A DNA stretch of 12,081 nucleotides from positions 1 to 12,081 of the forward strand of contig JAURNO010000120.1 in NCBI GenBank assembly GCA_030830145.1. The letters are read 5' to 3'. The DNA comes from Verrucomicrobiota bacterium. GTDB lineage: Bacteria; Verrucomicrobiota; Verrucomicrobiia; Opitutales; Seribacteraceae. Position 1 is the stretch's first letter; the number at the start of each line of letters is the position of its first letter. Positions 1 to 5,587 of this stretch are shown here, one piece after another. The position numbers were made by a program, and so were the translations under genes. The notes below the pieces were generated by a model. It was not told the DNA's origin. It made no database searches and saw nothing but the letters and a program-made list of their open reading frames with translations.

Positions 1-2
1 AA

Positions 3-248
3 CAAAACATAATCGAAGAAAACCGTTCCCACGACAAGGACACCGGATCGAGCGAAGTGCAAGTCGCACTGCTCTCCGCCCGGATCGCCCACCTCACGGA
101 ACACCTGAAAACGCACCGCAAGGATTTCCATTCCCGCCGAGGTCTGCTCATGATGGCAGCCCGCCGGAGAAAGCTCCTTGATTATCTACGCAAGACGGAT
201 TTGACCCGTTACCAAGCGATTATCGAAAAGCTTGGTTTGCGTCGCTAG
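3..248 (+). CDS. rpsO: 30S ribosomal protein S15 (uS15), 5' end outside window
   Basis: S15 is a primary binding protein of 16S rRNA in the small-subunit platform and takes part in a bridge to the large subunit. The frame is open from base 3 and shows 81 residues before the TAG stop. The usual protein is about 89 residues, so roughly eight N-terminal residues lie upstream of the window. Family signatures visible are [10 protein letters not shown] near the start, HSRRGLL in the middle, RRRKLLDYL, and the ending [12 protein letters not shown] at base 57 is only an internal valine of the SSEVQVA motif, not a start, because the conserved sequence runs through it from upstream. The next gene is pnp, the usual partner of rpsO in many bacteria. 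The product is cytoplasmic. Identity is certain; only the start is missing. Confidence 0.97.
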   Translation, partial: QNIIEENRSHDKDTGSSEVQVALLSARIAHLTEHLKTHRKDFHSRRGLLMMAARRRKLLDYLRKTDLTRYQAIIEKLGLRR

Positions 249-264
249 GGACAAGACTCCCCTT

Positions 265-302
265 AACTCTTTCATACTCGTGGTCGATCGTGACCAAGAG
301 TT
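265..302 (+). other. possible RNA hairpin in rpsO-pnp spacer
   Basis: AACTCT (265-270) can pair with AGAGTT (297-302), and inside it TGGTC (281-285) can pair with GACCA (292-296) around a six-base loop. Ten unpaired bases lie on the left side. No T-run follows, so it is not a standard intrinsic terminator. In Escherichia coli the rpsO-pnp junction carries a terminator and an RNase III processing stem, and this structure sits in the matching place. Whether it acts is inference. Confidence 0.3.
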
Positions 303-361
303 TATTCCCCCGTCATTAAAAACCAGTACCGTCATACGTTGCTTGTTTTTCCAATCGGGGA

Positions 362-391
362 CTTCGGTTAGGCAATCCGGTCAAGCCGAAG
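362..391 (+). other. possible RNA hairpin in pnp leader
   Basis: CTTCGG (362-367) is complementary to CCGAAG (386-391), with an 18-base loop that might fold further. It ends three bases before an upstream ATG (394) and could affect access to it. The stem is short and the loop large, so the structure alone is weak evidence. Confidence 0.2.
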
Positions 392-393
392 AG

Positions 394-441
394 ATGAAGC
401 AAAAGAACATATACATACACACACGTAAGTACGAAAAATGA
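394..441 (+). CDS. possible 15-residue leader peptide overlapping the pnp start
   Basis: An ATG at 394 opens a frame reading [15 protein letters not shown] and stopping at TGA 439-441. The stop overlaps the pnp ATG (438-440) in an ATGA junction, the arrangement typical of translational coupling. Its first four codons read MKQK, the same as the start of PNPase, and the DNA around the two ATGs is alike, which may mean a small local duplication. A GAAGAG purine run lies directly before the ATG, closer than an ordinary ribosome binding site. The CA-rich stretch at about 408-425 makes part of the peptide low in complexity. It could be a chance frame; it is listed because pnp itself has no clear ribosome binding site. 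Confidence 0.3.
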   Translation: MKQKNIYIHTRKYEK

Positions 442-2702
442 AACAAAAACACAATGTAACTGCCGAGAAGCTCGGCATTCAAATATCCTCCGGCACTTTG
501 GCCGGTCTGGCAGGCGGCGCCGTAACCATATCCATGGGAGAGACCAGTCTTTTCGTCTCCGCTACTGCCGCCGCAACCTTGCGCCCGGGTCAGGACTTTT
601 TTCCCCTGACCGTAGACTACCGGGAAAAATTTACCGCTGCCGGCCGTTTTCCCGGCGGATACTTCAAACGCGAAGGCCGTCCGAGTGAAAAGGAAATTTT
701 GACATCCCGCCTTTGCGACCGCCCGCTTCGTCCGCTTTTCCCCAAAGGCTTTCTCAACGAGGTACAAGTCATCGGTTATCTTCTCTCCACTGATTTGGTG
801 AACGAAGCCGACGTCCTGATGGTCAACGGCGCGTCCGCCGCTCTGCTGATCTCCGACGTTCCATGGGACGGCCCAATCGGTTGCGTACGCTTGGGCGAGA
901 TCGACGGTGAATTCGTGGTCAATCCAACCAACGAGCAAATGTACGACTCATCACTCGATTTGATCTACGTCGGTAGCGAGAAAGAGATGATGATGATCGA
1001 GGGTTCGGCCGACCAAATGCCGGAAGACCGCTTCGTGGCCGCTCTTGAGCATGCTCACGATGCCATTCAGGACATCATAGGCGCCCAACGCGAATTGGCC
1101 AAGTTGTGCGGAAAGGAAAAGAAAGTGTTCGATCTTTGCAACGCCCCCGACGAAGTGATGGCTCTTTGCCGCGAAATTACCGGTAGTCGGATGGATGAAG
1201 CAATCTTCGCTCCCTCCAAGCAGGAACGTCAGGAAGCCGTCAACGTCGTAAAGGAAGAAGCAACCGCTGCCTGTGAAGAGAAGTTCGGTGACGATTTCGA
1301 TCCCGATCACGTTAAAATGGCTTTCGAGATCATCCAGGAAGAAGTTTATCGCGACAATATCCTCCAAAAAGGCAAACGAGCCGATGGACGGGGCCCCGCT
1401 GATTTACGCGAGGTTACTTGCGAAACGGGAGTTCTTCCACGCGTTCACGGTTCCGCTATTTTCACCCGGGGCGAAACCCAGTCTTTGGTGATGAGCACTT
1501 TGGGAACCAGCCGCGACGTCCAGGATTTGGACGGATTGACCGGAGGACCAACCGCCAAGTCCTTTATCCTGCACTACAACCTCCCTCCCTTTTCGGTAGG
1601 TGAAGCAGGTAGATTTGGTTTTACCAGCCGTCGGGAAATCGGTCACGGAGCTCTCGCAGAGCGTTCGGTCCTTCCGGTTCTTCCTGCCGAGGATGATTTC
1701 CCCTATGCCATTCGCTTGGTTTCGGAGATCATGTCGTCCAACGGTTCGACCTCCATGGCCAGTGTCTGCGGTGGTTCTCTCGCCTTGATGGACGCCGGTG
1801 TTCCTTTGTCCAAGCACGTTGCGGGAATCTCCACCGGATTGGTTACCGAGATGGACGAGAATGGAAACATAGCCAAGCACGTCGTCCTGACCGATATCAT
1901 CGGTGCGGAAGATCACTTCGGCGACATGGACTTCAAACTCTGCGGTACCCGCGACGGCGTAACTGGCTTTCAGTTGGACCTCAAAATCCAAGGTTTGCCT
2001 TTCGACATCGCCAAAGAAGCAGTCAAGCAAGTGACCGAAGCTCGCATGAAGATTCTCGACGTCATGGATGCCAGCATGCCATCGCACCGCAAGGAATTGC
2101 GCGAGCACGCTCCCCGTATCGAGATGGTTCAGATCGATCCGGAAAAAATCGGAGCCCTCATTGGCCCGGGCGGAAAAAACATTCGCCGCATCACCGAGGT
2201 CACCGGAGCAAGCATCGACATCGATGAGGACAACACCGGTAAGGTTCGAGTCTACGCCAACAATTCCGAAGCCATGGAACGGGCTCTCTCCGAAATCGAT
2301 CTCGTCACAGGCGAAATCGAAGCAGGAAAGACTTACCGAGGTATTGTCCGCGGCGTCAAAGAGTTCGGAGCTTTCGTGGAATGCCTTCCCGGCAAGGAAG
2401 GACTCTGCCACATTTCCGAATTGGCCGACTTCCGCGTCAACAAGACCGAAGACATTTGCAAACTCGGCGACGAAATCATCGTCAAGTGCATCGGTATCGA
2501 CGACAAGGGACGAGTCAAACTGAGCCGTCGAGCCGCCTTGGAGGAAAAGAAAGAGTCCGAGGAAAATGACTCCGGATCCGATAAGCCGGCTGAAGAAAAA
2601 GCTGAAGAAACAGCTGAAGCGCCTGCCTCCGAGGAATCCGCACCGGAAGCGACCGGGGAATCGAATGATCAGGAAGAAAACGCGGAAACGCAAAATTCCT
2701 GA
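438..2702 (+). CDS. pnp: polyribonucleotide nucleotidyltransferase (PNPase)
   Basis: PNPase degrades RNA 3' to 5' by phosphorolysis, releasing nucleoside diphosphates, and works as a homotrimer in the cytoplasm, often with RNase E or a helicase. The 754-residue protein has the full family layout: first RNase PH domain (about 10-145), helical linker, second RNase PH domain (about 315-545), KH domain with GPGGKN at 576-581, and S1 domain (about 628-700). Phosphate-site residues appear as S437-T438-S439 before MASVCGG. The two metal-binding aspartates of the DHxGDMDFK motif are D492 and D498. After the S1 domain comes a tail of about 55 residues rich in Glu, Ala and Ser, of a kind that varies between species. 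The ATG at 438 places the N-terminus where the family expects it, though no clear ribosome binding site precedes it. Upstream is rpsO; a strong terminator follows. Confidence 0.98.
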   Translation: MKQKHNVTAEKLGIQISSGTLAGLAGGAVTISMGETSLFVSATAAATLRPGQDFFPLTVDYREKFTAAGRFPGGYFKREGRPSEKEILTSRLCDRPLRPLFPKGFLNEVQVIGYLLSTDLVNEADVLMVNGASAALLISDVPWDGPIGCVRLGEIDGEFVVNPTNEQMYDSSLDLIYVGSEKEMMMIEGSADQMPEDRFVAALEHAHDAIQDIIGAQRELAKLCGKEKKVFDLCNAPDEVMALCREITGSRMDEAIFAPSKQERQEAVNVVKEEATAACEEKFGDDFDPDHVKMAFEIIQEEVYRDNILQKGKRADGRGPADLREVTCETGVLPRVHGSAIFTRGETQSLVMSTLGTSRDVQDLDGLTGGPTAKSFILHYNLPPFSVGEAGRFGFTSRREIGHGALAERSVLPVLPAEDDFPYAIRLVSEIMSSNGSTSMASVCGGSLALMDAGVPLSKHVAGISTGLVTEMDENGNIAKHVVLTDIIGAEDHFGDMDFKLCGTRDGVTGFQLDLKIQGLPFDIAKEAVKQVTEARMKILDVMDASMPSHRKELREHAPRIEMVQIDPEKIGALIGPGGKNIRRITEVTGASIDIDEDNTGKVRVYANNSEAMERALSEIDLVTGEIEAGKTYRGIVRGVKEFGAFVECLPGKEGLCHISELADFRVNKTEDICKLGDEIIVKCIGIDDKGRVKLSRRAALEEKKESEENDSGSDKPAEEKAEETAEAPASEESAPEATGESNDQEENAETQNS

Positions 2703-2705
2703 ATA

Positions 2706-2719
2706 TCGGTTGCAACCGA
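2706..2719. repeat. 14-bp perfect palindrome after pnp
   Basis: TCGGTTGCAACCGA reads the same on both strands and begins three bases after the pnp stop codon. It lies 17 bases before the terminator stem. With no loop it would make a poor RNA hairpin, so a DNA-binding site for a dimeric protein is one option and chance another. The only gene it could control locally is surE, whose promoter should lie about here. Confidence 0.4.
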
Positions 2720-2736
2720 CGCAACGAATTACTAAC

Positions 2737-2773
2737 AAAAGGGGAGGATGCCGACGGCGTCCTCCCCTTTTTT
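2737..2773 (+). terminator. strong intrinsic terminator after pnp
   Basis: AAAAGGGGAGGA (2737-2748) pairs perfectly with TCCTCCCCTTTT (2760-2771). A T-G wobble and GCC/GGC extend the stem to about 16 pairs around a three-base GAC loop, and six T residues (2768-2773) close it. The left A-run makes the element able to act in both directions. It ends rpsO-pnp transcription. It finishes only seven bases before the surE ATG, so surE must be transcribed by read-through or from a promoter overlapping the hairpin. Confidence 0.93.
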
Positions 2774-2780
2774 ACATTTC

Positions 2781-3584
2781 ATGACCACAGAAAAACCATT
2801 GGTCTTGGCGACCAACGACGACGGAATCGACTCCGAATTCCTCCAGGCTCTGGTAAGAGAACTGGTCAAGGACTTCGATGTCGTTACTTGTGCCCCCGAC
2901 GGGGAAAAAAGCTGGATTGGGCACGCCATCTCCCGGCATGCCAAGCTCATACCCAAGAAAATCGATGATTTTCCTTCCTTGGCCTATTCGTTGAACGGAA
3001 CCCCGGCGGACTGCGTGAATTTCGCATGCGGACATCTGCTCGGACGTGAACCCGACCTCGTAATGAGTGGCATCAACCTGGGATACAATATCACTCTACC
3101 GATGATATTATCCTCCGGAACGGTGGGAGCCGCCCTCGAAGGAGCGTTACTGGGTTTCCGCGCGATGGCGGCAAGCATGGCTCTCCCCGGTGATCAATTT
3201 GATGAAATCAGAGAAAATAAGGGCAAGGTTAAGGGAAAAATAGCCAAAGCGTTGGAAAACAGTGCCCAAAGTTGCGCCAAATATGCCAGACAAATGATCG
3301 AAACCCCCATCCCCTCCGGTTTGGGCGTACACAACCTCAATTTCCCCGACACCTACGATGGGAAAAAAGACCCTCTTCTTACTTTCGCCAATTCTTTGAG
3401 ACTCGGGTGTTTGTTCGAAAAGGCAAAGGGAAAGAAGTATCATCAATTGGTCTACAAGCCTGAATGGCTGGAGGAGGCGGAAATCGAAATCGGATCGGAC
3501 TTGTGGGCTTTGGATGAGGGCTTGGCCAGCGTTTCACGACTCGATTTCTCTGAACTTTCGGGAAAGAAGTACCTTGAACCTTGA
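2781..3584 (+). CDS. surE: 5'/3'-nucleotidase SurE (survival protein E)
   Basis: SurE is a metal-dependent phosphatase acting on nucleoside 5'- and 3'-monophosphates and, in some species, short polyphosphate. It is linked to stationary-phase survival and nucleotide salvage. The 267-residue protein begins with a beta strand leading to TNDDG, with D13 and D14 as metal ligands. S44 in APDGEKS and N103 in SGINLGYN fit the other two ligands, and SSGTVGAALEGAL is the conserved helix start. The serine loop (GEKSWIGHAIS) departs from the more usual form with small residues after the serine. ATG 2781 is chosen because an in-frame ATG at 2748 lies inside the terminator and would add 11 residues in front of the conserved strand. 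No ribosome binding site is visible. The small membrane-protein gene follows after 24 bases. Confidence 0.93.
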   Translation: MTTEKPLVLATNDDGIDSEFLQALVRELVKDFDVVTCAPDGEKSWIGHAISRHAKLIPKKIDDFPSLAYSLNGTPADCVNFACGHLLGREPDLVMSGINLGYNITLPMILSSGTVGAALEGALLGFRAMAASMALPGDQFDEIRENKGKVKGKIAKALENSAQSCAKYARQMIETPIPSGLGVHNLNFPDTYDGKKDPLLTFANSLRLGCLFEKAKGKKYHQLVYKPEWLEEAEIEIGSDLWALDEGLASVSRLDFSELSGKKYLEP

Positions 3585-3608
3585 AGCCGCCAAGGATTGA
3601 ATTAGGCG

Positions 3609-3869
3609 ATGTTGCATAAACTTTTCCAGTGGTGGTACTTGAAAACCCGGTCTTCCTACGGAGAAACCACGAGGAAGATCGACAGTCGTTCCAGGGAAAG
3701 GGATTTGATCCATTATTTCCACGATTTTGGTGGAGATGGAAGAAATACAAGGCGGTCTTATTGGCTTTACCGAAGGTTTTTCAAACTACTTGTATGGATG
3801 ATCATTCTAGCTGGAGCGGGCTGGTTTGCCTACGAAAGTTACCACGGATTGATTATTTACGACAGTTAA
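3609..3869 (+). CDS. small single-pass membrane protein, function unknown
   Basis: I do not recognise this 86-residue protein. Its first 55 residues are polar and rich in Arg, Tyr, Trp and His, with FQWWYLKTRSSYGE near the start and LIHYFHDFGGDGRN in the middle. Then comes a basic RRFFK stretch and one hydrophobic segment of about 20 residues (LLVWMIILAGAGWFAY, about 60-77), followed by about nine residues. Positive charge before the segment suggests the N-terminal part is cytoplasmic. It starts 24 bases after surE, with AAGGA 12 bases before the ATG, somewhat far for a binding site. A longer overlapping frame (3629-3937) runs into rpmI and shows no plausible fold. Being a real gene is likely from size, position and the clean membrane segment, but conservation is unchecked. 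Confidence 0.65.
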   Translation: MLHKLFQWWYLKTRSSYGETTRKIDSRSRERDLIHYFHDFGGDGRNTRRSYWLYRRFFKLLVWMIILAGAGWFAYESYHGLIIYDS

Positions 3870-3881
3870 GCCTCATTTCGC

Positions 3882-3910
3882 TTGATTGGACGGGCGGAAA
3901 AAGTTATAAA
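3882..3910 (+). promoter_or_regulatory. sigma-70-type promoter for the rpmI block
   Basis: TTGATT (3882-3887) and TATAAA (3905-3910) are separated by exactly 17 bases. They match the vegetative consensus at four and five of six positions. The predicted transcript start is near 3917, leaving a leader of about 17 bases before the rpmI ATG at 3934. It is the best promoter match I found in the window and sits at the start of the seven-gene translation block. Confidence 0.7.
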
Positions 3911-3933
3911 CACACCCTTTTTCCCAAATTATC

Positions 3934-4119
3934 ATGAAGAAGACGCACAAAGGCATCGCAAAGCGATTCAAGATTACCGGCACCGGCAAGGTCAAGTTTC
4001 GCAAACCAGGCCAAAGACACTTAAGGCGCAAACGCACGACCAAACAAGTTCGAGCCGGCAATCAGGACCAAGTTCTAGCCGACGGCATGGCTCGTCGCGT
4101 AATTAGAGCAATCACTTAA
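3934..4119 (+). CDS. rpmI: 50S ribosomal protein L35 (bL35)
   Basis: L35 is a small basic protein of the large ribosomal subunit. The 61-residue product matches the family in length and sequence: [20 protein letters not shown] at the start, then [13 protein letters not shown] and the C-terminal [12 protein letters not shown]. It lies 36 bases before rplT, its usual partner. The leader from the predicted promoter is about 17 bases, has no Shine-Dalgarno sequence, and is too short for the L20-binding leader structures known upstream of these genes in Bacillus or E. coli. If autoregulation exists here it must work another way. Confidence 0.96.
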   Translation: MKKTHKGIAKRFKITGTGKVKFRKPGQRHLRRKRTTKQVRAGNQDQVLADGMARRVIRAIT

Positions 4120-4155
4120 TTTTCAACACCTTAAAGACCAACAGGAGAATCCGTC

Positions 4156-4515
4156 ATGCCAAGAGCACGCAACGTACCAGCAACCCGTAAACGTCGTAAG
4201 AAAGTCCTCAAGAAAGCGAGAGGATACTTCGGGAACAAGTCGCGCCTCTTCCGCTATGCCAAGGATGCGGTCGAGCGTGGAGAATCTTACGCCTATTCCC
4301 ATCGTCGCAAACGCAAATCGGAATTCCGTCAGCTTTGGATCGTTAGAATCAACGCTGCTTGCCGAGCCGAAGGAATCCGTTATGGCGAGTTTATGCACGG
4401 TCTTACCAAGGCCGGCATCGAGTTGAACCGTAAGGTCATCTCCGAGCTTGCCATTCACGAGCCTGATTCCTTCAAGGAATTGGTCGGTAAGGCAAAAGCC
4501 GCAATCGAGGCCTAA
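4156..4515 (+). CDS. rplT: 50S ribosomal protein L20 (bL20)
   Basis: L20 binds 23S rRNA early and is needed for assembly of the large subunit; in several bacteria it also represses its own operon. The 119-residue protein has the normal length. It begins MPRARNVPATRKRRKKVLK, has ARGYFGNKSRLFRYAKDAV, and contains RRKRKSEFRQLWIVRINAA with the conserved globular C-terminal part. AGGAG at 4143-4147, eight bases before the ATG, is a good ribosome binding site. A seven-T run at 4526-4532 follows the stop after only a four-pair GGCC stem, which may cause partial termination before pheS. Confidence 0.97.
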   Translation: MPRARNVPATRKRRKKVLKKARGYFGNKSRLFRYAKDAVERGESYAYSHRRKRKSEFRQLWIVRINAACRAEGIRYGEFMHGLTKAGIELNRKVISELAIHEPDSFKELVGKAKAAIEA

Positions 4516-4537
4516 GGGCCCGTACTTTTTTTCCGGC

Positions 4538-5587
4538 GTGGAGAACGATCTCCAAGCCATTGTCGCCCAAACGGAGACAAGCCTAAAATCGGTTTCTTCC
4601 CGGGCAGATTGGGAACAGGCCAAAGCATCCGTATTGGGACCGAACGGTAGCTTGACCCTAGCAGCCAAGGGTATTGGCAAACTTCCCAACGAAGAAAAAC
4701 CTGCCTTTGGTCAAGCGCTCAACCAGGCAAAGAAACAAGTCGAGCAACTCTTCGCCGATTCCCTCTGCGTCCTTGAGGAGCAAGCCGACCTTGTGTCGCT
4801 TGGCGATCGGGTCGATCCCACCCTCCCCTCGACTTCGAGCCTCAATGGGGGAACGCATCCGCTCACGAATACCCGGAGGAAGATCGTTTCCATCTTCCGT
4901 AAAATTGGTTTTACCGTGGCCGAGGCCACCGAAGTGGAAACCGAATGGTTTTGTTTCGATGCCCTCAATACTCCCGAAGACCATCCGGCTCGTGATGCCC
5001 AAGACACTCTTTTCTTTCCCCCCGACTCCCAATGGTCGAACGTGTCGCGCAAGGGCAAGGAATCACATGTCTTGCGCACGCACACTTCTTCTGTCCAAAT
5101 CCGTAGCCTGCTGCGTGAATCACCTCCCTTGCGAATCATTGCCCCTGGCAGATGCTTCCGCCGGGATACCGTCGACGCCACGCATTCGGCCAATTTCCAT
5201 CAAACCGAAGGTCTATATGTGGACCGGAACGTCACGGTCAAGGATCTCAAAAGCGTACTCGACTACTTCCTCAAGGAATTGTTCGGGGACAAGCTGGAGA
5301 CCCGACTGCGCCCCAGCTTCTTTCCCTTCACCGAACCGAGTTTCGAAGTTGATCTTAAAGGACCCAATTTGGGTAAACTGAGCGACAAATGGATCGAGAT
5401 CATGGGTTGCGGCATGGTCGATCCTCGGGTTTTCAGCCTGGTTGATTTGGATCCGGAGGAATGGACCGGATTCGCGTTCGGGATCGGCATCGAACGCGTG
5501 GCCATGATCCTTCACGGCATCGACGACATCAGACACTTTTACCAGAATGACCAGAGGTTTCTCAGTCAGTTCTCCAACGGAGCATGA
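4538..5587 (+). CDS. pheS: phenylalanine-tRNA ligase alpha subunit
   Basis: PheS is the catalytic subunit of the alpha2-beta2 synthetase that attaches phenylalanine to tRNA-Phe. The 349-residue protein has an N-terminal helical arm expected to contact tRNA (about 1-90), then the class II core: HPLTNTRRKIVSIF (motif 1), FHQTEG at 220-225 (motif 2), and GFAFGIGIERV beginning at 311 (motif 3). FFPFTEPSFEVD is also typical. The start is taken as GTG 4538 because its product aligns with the normal PheS N-terminus and no in-frame ATG exists between it and motif 3. An ATG at 4448 would overlap rplT by 68 bases and add a non-family extension. No Shine-Dalgarno sequence is visible; coupling to rplT, 22 bases upstream, is possible. 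The stop overlaps pheT. Confidence 0.95.
   Translation: MENDLQAIVAQTETSLKSVSSRADWEQAKASVLGPNGSLTLAAKGIGKLPNEEKPAFGQALNQAKKQVEQLFADSLCVLEEQADLVSLGDRVDPTLPSTSSLNGGTHPLTNTRRKIVSIFRKIGFTVAEATEVETEWFCFDALNTPEDHPARDAQDTLFFPPDSQWSNVSRKGKESHVLRTHTSSVQIRSLLRESPPLRIIAPGRCFRRDTVDATHSANFHQTEGLYVDRNVTVKDLKSVLDYFLKELFGDKLETRLRPSFFPFTEPSFEVDLKGPNLGKLSDKWIEIMGCGMVDPRVFSLVDLDPEEWTGFAFGIGIERVAMILHGIDDIRHFYQNDQRFLSQFSNGA

Noticed and set aside
408..425. CA/TA-rich simple repeat before pnp as a phase-variation tract.
   Set aside because: The repeat is irregular and short (ATACATACACACAC), not a uniform tract of the length usually seen in slippage switches.
1404..2738. A 444-codon open frame on the minus strand inside pnp.
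   Set aside because: It lies entirely opposite a well-conserved PNPase sequence, has no recognisable domain, and its openness follows from the codon bias of the + strand gene.
2748..2780. Earlier in-frame ATG for surE.
   Set aside because: It lies within the terminator hairpin and would put 11 non-conserved residues before the strand that normally starts SurE.
3629..3937. A 102-codon + strand frame overlapping the small membrane-protein gene.
   Set aside because: It has no membrane segment or known motif and runs into rpmI, while the 86-codon frame has a coherent membrane-protein layout.
4448..4537. Earlier in-frame ATG for pheS.
   Set aside because: It overlaps rplT by 68 bases in another frame; the extra residues are a shadow of L20 coding sequence, and GTG 4538 fits the family N-terminus.
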